Source of the DNA: Pseudorhodobacter ferrugineus DSM 5888 | GTDB taxonomy: Bacteria > Pseudomonadota > Alphaproteobacteria > Rhodobacterales > Rhodobacteraceae | Reading direction: 5' to 3' | DNA length: 64,000 bases | NCBI RefSeq assembly: GCF_000420745.1 | Contig: NZ_ATVN01000002.1 | Location: 1 to 64,000, forward strand | Shown: piece by piece, positions 24,421 to 32,145 of the stretch | Layout: each line of letters begins with the position of its first letter | Position numbering within the stretch: the stretch's first letter is position 1 | Program-made: the position numbers and the translations under genes | Notes under the pieces: model-generated | What the model saw: the letters and a program-made list of their open reading frames with translations, nothing else | Told to the model about the DNA's origin: nothing | Database searches by the model: none

Positions 24421-25554
24421 ATGGCAAAACTGAAATGGGGCATGATTGGTGGCGGTGAAGGGAGCCAGATTGGCCCCGCCCACCGTTTGGGTGCGCAAGC
24501 TGACGGGCTGTTTGAATTTGCGGCAGGCGCGCTGGATCACCGCGCCGATGCAGGGCGCGACTATGCCCAACGGTTGGGGGTTGCGGCGGACCGCGCCTAT
24601 GGCGATTGGCGTGAAATGTTGGCGGGCGAAAAGGGGCGGGCGGATCGTTGTGATCTGGTCACGGTTGCCACGCCCAACGCCACGCATTTTGAGATTACCA
24701 AGGCGTTTCTTGAGGCCGGATTCAACGTGCTGTGCGAAAAGCCGATGACGATGACGGTGGAAGAGGGCGAAGAGATTGTCCGGGTCGCAGAGGCCACGGG
24801 CAAGATCTGTGCCGTGAACTACTGCTATTCCGCTTATCCGATGGTGCGCCAAGCGCGCGCAATGGTGCGGGCGGGCGAGTTGGGCAAAATCCGTCTTGTC
24901 GTGACCAATTTCAGCCACGGCCACCACGGCGATGCGGGGAATGCCGACAATCCGCGCGTGCGCTGGCGCTATGACCCGGCCATGGCGGGGGTGTCGGGGC
25001 AGTTTGCCGATTGCGGTATTCATGCGCTGCATATGGCGAGTTTTATCTGCGACGATCAGGTGGAAAAACTGTCTGCTGATTTCGCCTCGACCATCCCAAG
25101 CCGCCAGTTGGAAGATGACGCGATGGTTAATTTCCGGATGGCGGGCGGTACGGTTGGACGGCTTTGGACATCTTCGGTGGCGATCGGGCGGCAGCATGGG
25201 TTTGAGATTCAGGTGTTTGGCGAGACGGGCGGCTTTCGCTGGGCGTCCGAGCAGCCGAACCAGCTGATCTATACTCCCGTGAACGGGCGCACGCAGATTA
25301 TCGAAAAGGGTGAGGGCGGTTTGCATGCCGATGCGCAGCGCCTGAGCCGCGTGTCGATTGCCCATCCCGAAGGGTTCCCGCTGGCCGTGGCAAATATTTA
25401 CTGCGATTTGGCCGATGCCATTCGGGGTGAGGCGCGCGACGGTTTGCCAACGGCATCGGACGGGGTGCGGTCCATGGCGGCGGTGCATACGGCTGTGGCC
25501 TCGGCCAAAGCTGACGGCAAGTGGATGGATGCGCGGCCACCGATGTTTCGGTAA
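24421..25554 (+). CDS. Second Gfo/Idh/MocA-family oxidoreductase of the iol locus
   Basis: The 377-aa protein has an unusual but conserved nucleotide loop, GMIGGGEGSQIGPAHR, at about residues 7-22. CEKPMTMTVEEG follows near 104-115 and the probable catalytic His lies in FADCGIHALHMASF. I know this subfamily from inositol clusters of rhizobia and Rhodobacterales, where a member acts on inositol isomers; the exact substrate here is inference. It ends 3 bp from the stop of the convergent LacI gene. Confidence 0.82.
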   Translation: MAKLKWGMIGGGEGSQIGPAHRLGAQADGLFEFAAGALDHRADAGRDYAQRLGVAADRAYGDWREMLAGEKGRADRCDLVTVATPNATHFEITKAFLEAGFNVLCEKPMTMTVEEGEEIVRVAEATGKICAVNYCYSAYPMVRQARAMVRAGELGKIRLVVTNFSHGHHGDAGNADNPRVRWRYDPAMAGVSGQFADCGIHALHMASFICDDQVEKLSADFASTIPSRQLEDDAMVNFRMAGGTVGRLWTSSVAIGRQHGFEIQVFGETGGFRWASEQPNQLIYTPVNGRTQIIEKGEGGLHADAQRLSRVSIAHPEGFPLAVANIYCDLADAIRGEARDGLPTASDGVRSMAAVHTAVASAKADGKWMDARPPMFR

Positions 25555-25557
25555 GAT

Positions 25558-26562
25558 CTATGGCTTTGAGCGGGGCCGTAATGTGCCCCGCTCGATCACT
25601 TTGCACGGAAACAGCCGCGCCTCGGGGTAGCGGTCGGGTTCGCTGAGCAAACCGACCATCAGTTCGACGGATGCCTTGACGATGGGCTTGATGGGTTGGT
25701 GGATCGTGGTCAGGTTGATGTTCTGCCACGCGGCCATTTCCATATCGTTCAGGCCAATGATGCCGATATCCGTAGGCACGTTCAGGCCCGCATCCTTAAT
25801 CGCGCTGAGGGCGCCGATGGACAGCACATCGTCGCCACAAAAATACGCCTCGGCGCGGGGGTGCGCGAGCAGGCGCTGCATTTCCGCGCGGCCCGCGACA
25901 AAGGAATAGGCATCGGCAAAGCTGTGGGTGCAGGCGATGTGGGGGTGTTGGGCGATTTCTTCGGCAAAGCCTTTGAGGCGGTCTTGGGTTGAGGTGGCGG
26001 CTTTGGGGCCGCCAAGGAAAGCTACGTGCCTATAGCCGCGCGCCACCAGTTCGCGGGCGGCCATGCGCCCCGCCTCGACGTTGTCGATACCCACGACATG
26101 CACATCGGGGTTGCTGGTATAGCGGCCAAAGGTGTGGACCACGGGCAGGCCCTGTTCGCGGTAGGCCTTGGAAAACACGGGGGGCAGGGTGGAAGACGCA
26201 ACGATTGCGCCATCGACCGAATATTGCTGAAGCATTTGCAGGGAATGTTCGGGCTGGGTTTCATCGCTGAGGTTGACCAGAAGCGGGCGCAGGCCGCGGT
26301 CTTGCAAGCCGCGGGTAAACAGGTCGAAGACTTGCAGAAAGATCGGGTTGTGAAAGTTGTTGCTGATCAGGCCGATCAACTGGGTGCGCCGCGTGGTCAG
26401 GCTGCGGGCCAGAAAGTTGGGGCTGTATCCGAGTTCAGCCGCGGCACTTTCGACTTTTTGGCGCATTTTCGGCGACACAGACGCACCATCGGTAAAGGTG
26501 CGCGACACAGCCGAGGTGGAAACCCCCGCCCGAATTGCCACATCCTTTAACGTCGCCGCCAT
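25558..26562 (-). CDS. LacI-family transcriptional regulator, probable iol repressor
   Basis: The 334-aa protein has an N-terminal LacI helix-turn-helix (KDVAIRAGVSTSAVSRTF at about residues 6-23) with the hinge helix near SPNFLARSL. A periplasmic-binding-protein-like effector domain follows, containing GLISNNFHNPIF and GIIGLNDMEMAAW. It probably senses an inositol intermediate and binds the 18-bp palindrome between iolD and the plus-strand arm. It is convergent with that arm. Confidence 0.88.
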   Translation of the reverse strand: MAATLKDVAIRAGVSTSAVSRTFTDGASVSPKMRQKVESAAAELGYSPNFLARSLTTRRTQLIGLISNNFHNPIFLQVFDLFTRGLQDRGLRPLLVNLSDETQPEHSLQMLQQYSVDGAIVASSTLPPVFSKAYREQGLPVVHTFGRYTSNPDVHVVGIDNVEAGRMAARELVARGYRHVAFLGGPKAATSTQDRLKGFAEEIAQHPHIACTHSFADAYSFVAGRAEMQRLLAHPRAEAYFCGDDVLSIGALSAIKDAGLNVPTDIGIIGLNDMEMAAWQNINLTTIHQPIKPIVKASVELMVGLLSEPDRYPEARLFPCKVIERGTLRPRSKP

Positions 26563-26784
26563 TTCGCCCGCCTTTTTCCCGTTTCAGGCAGGAGAGCCAC
26601 AGCAATATACACTTGTCCACAGAAGAATTCGCAAATTTTCCTTTACAGGGTTTCGTTCCGGGCACACTATATTTAGTAAGGGGTTTGTTAGCGGAACGCT
26701 GTTTCTTGCTGAACACACAGCTTCTTGTGGTGCGCGCATAGAGTATGGGCATAGCGGCAAGGGGTATAAAAACGAGGCTGGGCA

Positions 26785-27285
26785 ATGTCACTTTCTGAGG
26801 ACTATCTGTCGGATGATATCCATCCGATCGACATCGTGGAAACGCTGGCACAGAACCATGCGTGGGAATTTGACCGCGTCACCGATGACCAGATTGCGAT
26901 GTCTGTCGAAGGGCAGTGGCGCACCTATTCTCTGACGCTGGCTTGGTCGGCGCAGGATGAAACCTTGCGCCTGATTTGCACGTTTGAGATGGAACCGCCA
27001 GAGGGGCGAATCTCGGCGTTGTATGATGTGATGAACCGCTGCAACGATATGGTTTGGACCGGCGCGTTTACGTGGTGGGGCGACCAAAAGCTGATGGTAT
27101 GGCGCTATGGGTTGTGCCTTGCGGGTGGGCAGATCGCCGGACCTGAACAGATTGACCGCCTTATTTCCAGTGCGGTGATGGCAGCGGAGCGGTTTTATCC
27201 GGCGTTCCAATTGGTTACTTGGGCCGATCACACGCCCGAAGCGGCGATGAAGGTTGCGATTGCCGAGGCTTACGGGCGGGCGTGA
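26785..27285 (+). CDS. YbjN domain-containing protein
   Basis: This 166-aa protein is related to YbjN (DUF1790-type). Typical are HPIDIVETLAQNHAWEFDR near residues 13-31, WSAQDETLRLICTFEM near 56-71 and the YDVMNRCNDMVWTGAFTWW block near 82-100. The family is predicted to have a secretion-chaperone-like fold. In Rhodobacterales such genes often lie close to proC, as here, though other genes intervene. Function unknown. Confidence 0.82.
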   Translation: MSLSEDYLSDDIHPIDIVETLAQNHAWEFDRVTDDQIAMSVEGQWRTYSLTLAWSAQDETLRLICTFEMEPPEGRISALYDVMNRCNDMVWTGAFTWWGDQKLMVWRYGLCLAGGQIAGPEQIDRLISSAVMAAERFYPAFQLVTWADHTPEAAMKVAIAEAYGRA

Positions 27286-27304
27286 TGGTCGGCTGTTGGC
27301 GGGT

Positions 27305-27991
27305 TTAGTCCAAACCCGACCTGTCAAAGAGGATGTTGCTGCTTTGGCCAAAGATGTAGCGCATGCAAAAAGCGATCACGATGACGCTCAGTATCAGCCA
27401 AAGCCCGCCCCAGAACAGCGTTGGGCCGCCAAACTCTTCGGCAAGCATGTAGGCGTCAGAGCGTTCGTTTGATCGGGCGATGGTGTCGCTGAATATGTCA
27501 TATGGAACATAGATCAGGCTGCACAGCCCGATGACGCGCAGGATTAGGTCACTGATATTTCGGTTGAGGTAACGCGCTGTTGCCAGCATCGCGGTCCCAG
27601 TCAGTGTGCAAAACACCAATGGAAAAAAGTCTCGGATATAGAAGCCTGCTATCAAAAGTGTGACAAGGCCGCAGCCTGCCATAACCGCGCGATCGGCATG
27701 GGTGCGCAGCGCGATCAGCAGCAGCATCGCGCCAAGCAGGAGTGAGCCAAGATAACCAGCGGACAGGGTTAAAAACCGATTTCCACCCTGTAACATGGCT
27801 TGTCCGCCCTGTTGCGGGGACAGTGAAATTTCGGCGATGGAACCGCCGGTCAAGATGGCCGCTAGCCCGTGCGAGAGTTCATGCATGAACACCACGAGTA
27901 TTTTGAAAGGGAGGACGACGGGCGTATTCCAAAGCATGAAGACAAGTCCCGTAAGGGTGAGAAGTTGCCAATGCCTCTTTAGGATTTGCAT
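27305..27991 (-). CDS. M50 family membrane metallopeptidase-like protein
   Basis: The 228-aa integral membrane protein has about seven hydrophobic segments. The zinc-binding HELSH motif is at about residues 38-42 (VFMHELSHGLAAIL), as in the Peptidase_M50B group. A second metal ligand typical of site-2 proteases, in an NxxPxPxxDG box, is not seen. It may therefore be a reduced or non-proteolytic member. It stands alone between the YbjN-like and oxidoreductase genes. Confidence 0.78.
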   Translation of the reverse strand: MQILKRHWQLLTLTGLVFMLWNTPVVLPFKILVVFMHELSHGLAAILTGGSIAEISLSPQQGGQAMLQGGNRFLTLSAGYLGSLLLGAMLLLIALRTHADRAVMAGCGLVTLLIAGFYIRDFFPLVFCTLTGTAMLATARYLNRNISDLILRVIGLCSLIYVPYDIFSDTIARSNERSDAYMLAEEFGGPTLFWGGLWLILSVIVIAFCMRYIFGQSSNILFDRSGLD

Positions 27992-28063
27992 GTTACGCCC
28001 GCTTTTTCCGCCATTTTTTCAACTCAGCAAAACCGCTCTGTCCCAAAATGCAAGGCTTTCGCG

Positions 28064-29092
28064 TCAAACCTTCACGACCATTTTGCCAAAGCTCCGCCCT
28101 TCCAACAGGTCGTAAAAGGCTTGGGGCGCTGCCTCCAGCCCGTCGATCATTTGTTCGGTGTAGTGCATTTTGCCCGCCTGCAACCAACCCGTCATGTCGC
28201 GTGCAAACTCGGCATAAAGGCTGCGTGGGAAGCTGTCGAAGATGATGAAGCCTTGCATTTTCACCTTCATCCGCAGAATGGTGCCCATGATCGCGGGGCC
28301 CATGTCGGGACCATCAAGCAGGCCGGGCAGGTTGTACCATGACACCACGCCACACACCGGGATGCGGGCGAAGGCGTTGAGCAAGGGCAGCACGGCATAG
28401 AGCACCTTGCCGCCGACGTTTTCGAAATAGACATCAATACCCGATGGACAGGCCGCCTTTAACTGCGCCGCAAAATCAGGGGCTTTGTGGTCGATGCAGG
28501 CGTCAAAGCCCAGCACATCCACCACATGCGCGCATTTTTCGGGCCCGCCCGCGATGCCCACCACGCGGCAGCCTTTGATCTTGGCAATCTGGCCCACGGT
28601 GGCCCCCACAGGGCCAGTGGCGGCGGCGACCACGACGGTTTCACCTGGTTGAGGCTCGGCTATTTTCAGCAGGCCCGCATAGGCGGTGTACCCTGGCATC
28701 CCCATGATCCCCAACGCCCACGACGGGTTGGCGGGGTTTGGCCCAAGGTTCAGCACATCCACCCCGTCTGACAGCGCGTAATCTTGCCAGCCATTCCCCG
28801 CCAGCACATAGTCGCCAGGGGTAAAGGCGTCGAGGTTGGACAGCATCACCTCGGCCACCACTTGCCCTGTCATCACGCCGCCAATCGCCACGGGTTCGGC
28901 ATAGGATTTCGCATCATTCATCCGGCCGCGCATGTAAGGGTCCAGCGACAGATAGGCCGAGCGCAGCAGCATTTGCCCTGGTCCGGGGGATGGAATGGCC
29001 GTCGTGTCCATGCGCAAGGTGTTCGCATCGGGGGCACCCTTGGGGCGCTGGGCCAGAACGATACGGCGGTTTGTTTGGGCGTTTTGCGGCAT
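28064..29092 (-). CDS. NADP-dependent medium-chain oxidoreductase (CurA/leukotriene B4 dehydrogenase-like)
   Basis: The 342-aa zinc-free medium-chain reductase has YLSLDPYMRGRM at about residues 47-58, GMPGYTAYAGL near 131-141 and the NADP loop AAATGPVGATVGQIAK near 156-171. VYFENVGGKV follows. Members reduce alpha,beta-unsaturated ketones or aldehydes with NADPH, and E. coli CurA reduces curcumin. AAAGGAAACACC precedes the ATG. Its physiological substrate is unknown. Single gene, divergent from proC. Confidence 0.88.
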   Translation of the reverse strand: MPQNAQTNRRIVLAQRPKGAPDANTLRMDTTAIPSPGPGQMLLRSAYLSLDPYMRGRMNDAKSYAEPVAIGGVMTGQVVAEVMLSNLDAFTPGDYVLAGNGWQDYALSDGVDVLNLGPNPANPSWALGIMGMPGYTAYAGLLKIAEPQPGETVVVAAATGPVGATVGQIAKIKGCRVVGIAGGPEKCAHVVDVLGFDACIDHKAPDFAAQLKAACPSGIDVYFENVGGKVLYAVLPLLNAFARIPVCGVVSWYNLPGLLDGPDMGPAIMGTILRMKVKMQGFIIFDSFPRSLYAEFARDMTGWLQAGKMHYTEQMIDGLEAAPQAFYDLLEGRSFGKMVVKV

Positions 29093-29221
29093 GGTGTTTC
29101 CTTTGTGGCTGGGTGCAACCTAAGGCGTGGAGACATGGGGAAACAAGGGGCGGTGGCGGAAAAGAAAGTGATTCAGCTTTGCGGCGTTTCGCGTTAGGTT
29201 TGGGGAAATGCAGGGGGTCTT

Positions 29222-30025
29222 ATGGATTTGACGGATGTAAACGCGCGTGGCTTGGTGCTGCTGGGCTGCGGTAAAATGGGGTCGGCTATGCTGCAAGGCT
29301 GGTTGGCGCAGGGGGTGCAGGCGGGGTCGGTTTGGGTCAATGATCCGTTTCCGAGCGATTGGCTGCGTGGCACAGGGGTGAACCTGAATGTAACTTTGCC
29401 TGATTTGCCCGCGATTGTGCTGATCGCTGTCAAACCGCAGATGATGGCCGAGGCGCTGCCGACCTTGGCCGCGCTTGGCAATGGGACGACGCTGTTTGTG
29501 TCGGTCGCGGCGGGCACGACAATTGCGTTTTATGAACGGATTTTGGGGGCGCAAACGCCGATCATCCGCGCCATGCCCAATACGCCAGCCGCCGTGTCGC
29601 GCGGCATTACGGCGATTTGCGGCAATTCGGTTGCGACTGCGGCGCATATGGCATTGGCCGAGGCGCTGTTGCGTGCCGTGGGGCAGGTCGTGCGGCTGGA
29701 GGGCGAGCATCAGATGGATGCTGTCACGGGGTTGTCAGGGTCCGGGCCCGCCTATGTGTTTCATATGATCGAAGCCATGGCAAAAGCGGGCGAGGCGGTT
29801 GGCCTTGCGCCCGATCTGGCCATGACCCTAGCGCGCGCTACGGTGTGCGGTGCAGGCGAACTGGCGCATCAGGCGCATGAGAGTGCAGAGCAGCTGCGGA
29901 TCAACGTCACCTCGCCCGGTGGCACCACTGCGGCAGGTTTGGCCGTGTTGATGGCGGAATTGCCCGCCTTGATGACGCGGACTGTGGCTGCGGCCACCAA
30001 CCGCGGCAAGGAGTTGGGAAAATGA
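29222..30025 (+). CDS. proC: Pyrroline-5-carboxylate reductase
   Basis: This 267-aa enzyme performs the last step of proline synthesis. The NAD(P)-binding LLGCGKMGSAMLQGWL starts near residue 14, RAMPNTPAAV is near 114-123, and the C-terminal signature GLSGSGPAYVFHMIEAMAKAG carries the substrate-binding residues near 166-186. Length and start (MDLTDVNARG) are normal. It overlaps csaA by 4 bp and heads a three-gene unit. Confidence 0.95.
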   Translation: MDLTDVNARGLVLLGCGKMGSAMLQGWLAQGVQAGSVWVNDPFPSDWLRGTGVNLNVTLPDLPAIVLIAVKPQMMAEALPTLAALGNGTTLFVSVAAGTTIAFYERILGAQTPIIRAMPNTPAAVSRGITAICGNSVATAAHMALAEALLRAVGQVVRLEGEHQMDAVTGLSGSGPAYVFHMIEAMAKAGEAVGLAPDLAMTLARATVCGAGELAHQAHESAEQLRINVTSPGGTTAAGLAVLMAELPALMTRTVAAATNRGKELGK

Positions 30026-30354
30026 TAACCTATGACCAGTTCGAGGCGGTCGATATTCGCGTCGGCACCATAACCCGCGCCGAACCTTTCCCTGAGGCGC
30101 GCAAACCGGCGATCAAGCTGTGGGTCGATTTTGGCGGGGATATTGGCGAAAAACGGTCTTCGGCCCAGATCACGGCGCATTACACACCCGAAGAGTTGGT
30201 CGGGCGGCAAGTGCTCGCTGTGGTGAACTTTCCGCCGCGCCAGATTGGCAAGGTTATGTCTGAGGTGTTGGTGCTGGGCGTGCCGGATGCGGCAGGTGAA
30301 GTGGTGCTGATCGGTCCCAGCCTGCCCGTACCAGATGGAGGAAAACTGTTTTGA
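30022..30354 (+). CDS. csaA: tRNA-binding domain protein CsaA
   Basis: The 110-aa protein is a single EMAP/OB-fold tRNA-binding domain of the CsaA type: FEAVDIRVGTITRAEPFPEARKPA (in two conserved blocks), KRSSAQITAHY and VNFPPRQIGKVMSEVLVLG. B. subtilis CsaA has chaperone-like activity linked to protein export, and related domains bind tRNA. Full length. It is translationally coupled with proC upstream and with the TTG start of the following dehydrogenase. Confidence 0.92.
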   Translation: MITYDQFEAVDIRVGTITRAEPFPEARKPAIKLWVDFGGDIGEKRSSAQITAHYTPEELVGRQVLAVVNFPPRQIGKVMSEVLVLGVPDAAGEVVLIGPSLPVPDGGKLF

Positions 30355-31304
30355 AACCCGAAGTTTACATCACCCGCCCGATGCCCGGCAAAGTCATCGC
30401 CGAGGCGATCCGGCATTTTTCCCTTACGATCCGCGAAGACACGACGCCCCTGACGCCCGAGGAATGCGGCGCAATGCTGCACCAATATGATGCGATTTTG
30501 CCAACCTTGGGCGACCCTTTCGCCGCTGGCGTATTTGCCAAAAACCACGCGCCGCGCTGCCGGTTGCTGGCCAATTTCGGCGTGGGCTATAACCATATCG
30601 ACGTGGCGGCGGCCAAAGCGGCGGGTGTGATTGTCACCAATACGCCAGGGGCTGTAACCGATGCCACGGCTGATATTGCGCTGACCTTGATGCTGATGAC
30701 CGCGCGGCGGGCAGGCGAAGGCGAACGCATGCTGCGGGCAGGTGCATGGCAAGGCTGGCACCCGACCCAAATGCTGGGCGCGCATATGTCGGGCAAAAGC
30801 CTTGGTATCATCGGCATGGGGCGGATTGGTAAGGCTATTGCCAAACGCGCGCATTACGGCTTTGGCATGCCGGTGCGGTTTTACAACCGCTCGCCCGTGG
30901 CAAACCCCGGTGTGCCCGCTGAACAGGTGGCCTTTGACGAGGCTCTGGCGGCGGACTTTGTTGTCATCGCCGTACCCGGTGGCCCTGCGACCCGCCATTT
31001 GATCGACGCAGACGCCCTTGAAAAAATGCCGCTGCACGCCTTCCTGATCAACATTGCTCGCGGCGATATTGTGGATGAGGCAGCTTTGATCGCGGCCTTG
31101 GACGCAGGCATCATCGCCGGCGCTGGCCTTGATGTCTATGAACATGAACCAAAGGTCGCTGCAGGTTTAATAGCACGGGAAAATGTTACCCTGTTGCCCC
31201 ATCTGGGCACGGCGGCACTAGAGGTGCGCGAGGCGATGGGCCTGATGGCGGTAGATAACCTGCTTGCGTTTTTTGAGGGCAAACCCTTGCCGAATGTTGT
31301 CTGA
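30351..31304 (+). CDS. D-2-hydroxyacid dehydrogenase (D-glycerate dehydrogenase/hydroxypyruvate reductase type)
   Basis: The 317-aa enzyme has the NAD loop GIIGMGRIGKAIAKR near residues 143-157, the catalytic Arg/Glu/His set around INIARGDIVDE and DVYEHEP, and the closing LLPHLGTA. ANFGVGYNHIDV near 75-86 fits GhrB/GyaR-type enzymes, which reduce hydroxypyruvate or glyoxylate. The TTG start at 30351 overlaps the csaA stop and has GGAGG 10 bp upstream. Glyoxylate is also the product of the purine pathway at 53-57 kb, but no direct link is shown. Confidence 0.88.
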   Translation: MKPEVYITRPMPGKVIAEAIRHFSLTIREDTTPLTPEECGAMLHQYDAILPTLGDPFAAGVFAKNHAPRCRLLANFGVGYNHIDVAAAKAAGVIVTNTPGAVTDATADIALTLMLMTARRAGEGERMLRAGAWQGWHPTQMLGAHMSGKSLGIIGMGRIGKAIAKRAHYGFGMPVRFYNRSPVANPGVPAEQVAFDEALAADFVVIAVPGGPATRHLIDADALEKMPLHAFLINIARGDIVDEAALIAALDAGIIAGAGLDVYEHEPKVAAGLIARENVTLLPHLGTAALEVREAMGLMAVDNLLAFFEGKPLPNVV

Positions 31305-31388
31305 CCATGGCTTTCTTTTCGGTCCAAATATCCTCGCCGAAGGCACTGTCCGGGCGTAAACACGGCCCTGACAGGCACAAGGGCCAAC

Positions 31389-31423
31389 GCCGCCTGCGGG
31401 GGCTCGATGCCCCCAATGGCGGC
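31389..31423. repeat. Interrupted hairpin in front of the sulfotransferase gene
   Basis: GCCGCC (31389-31394) and GGGGGC (31398-31403) pair with GCCCCC (31409-31414) and GGCGGC (31418-31423) around a 5-base loop. The hairpin ends 11 bp before the sulfotransferase ATG and would cover its ribosome-binding area. It belongs to the style of GC-rich palindromes seen between genes elsewhere in this window (36332 and 55691). Confidence 0.5.
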
Positions 31424-31434
31424 TCCTCCCTGCC

Positions 31435-32109
31435 ATGATCATATCCCATGGCCGCAATTATATTTTTGTCCACATCCCCAAAACGGGGGGCACGGCGCTG
31501 ACCCTGGCGCTAGAGGCGCGGGCGATGAAGGATGATATTCTGATCGGGGACACGCCCAAGGCGCAGGCGCGTAAGGGGCGGCTCAAGGGGTTGAAGGCCG
31601 CAGGGCGGCTTTGGAAACATTCGACTTTGGCGGATATTGACGTGGTGGTGACGGCTGAGGATTTGGCCGCGATGTTCACCTTAACATTGGTGCGCAACCC
31701 TTGGGACAAGGCCGTCAGCTATTACCACTGGCTGCAAGGCCAAGGCTTTGACCACCCCGCAGTGGCCTTGTCCAAGCAATTGAGTTTCGGGGATTTCCTG
31801 CACCATTCGCAAACCCAAAGCAGCTTTCGCGCCTGGCCTGCAAGCGCCTATATGCGGGGTGCGGATGGGGGTGAGCATTGCACAGCCTATCTGCGCCTTG
31901 AACATCTGGACCAAGATATCGCCCCGTTTGAGGCGCATTTGGGGTTCCGGCTTACACCTTTGGAACGCGCCAATGCCTCTACACGGCAGCGCGATTGGCG
32001 GGGGTATTATTCCGATGCCGATGCAGCCCTTTTGGCCGATCTTTGCGCCGAGGATATCGCACGGTTTGGCTATGGGTTTGACGATATCAAAAAGGGCGGC
32101 ACCGATTAG
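31435..32109 (+). CDS. Sulfotransferase family 2-type protein
   Basis: This 224-aa protein has the 5'-phosphosulfate-binding loop FVHIPKTGGTALTLAL near residues 11-26 and the 3'-phosphate segment LTLVRNPWDKAVSYYHWL near 83-100. It would move a sulfuryl group from PAPS to a carbohydrate or other acceptor. Marine Rhodobacteraceae often carry such lone sulfotransferases. The ATG at 31435 lies directly before the first strand; no clear ribosome site is seen, and a hairpin sits there instead. Confidence 0.83.
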   Translation: MIISHGRNYIFVHIPKTGGTALTLALEARAMKDDILIGDTPKAQARKGRLKGLKAAGRLWKHSTLADIDVVVTAEDLAAMFTLTLVRNPWDKAVSYYHWLQGQGFDHPAVALSKQLSFGDFLHHSQTQSSFRAWPASAYMRGADGGEHCTAYLRLEHLDQDIAPFEAHLGFRLTPLERANASTRQRDWRGYYSDADAALLADLCAEDIARFGYGFDDIKKGGTD

Positions 32110-32145
32110 GATGCCGCCCTTTTATGTTCGCAATCGGCGCGGGCG

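Noticed and set aside
23680-25488. 602-codon minus-strand frame
   Set aside because: It lies opposite iolE and the second oxidoreductase, both well supported; the product is His/Arg/Pro rich without domains.
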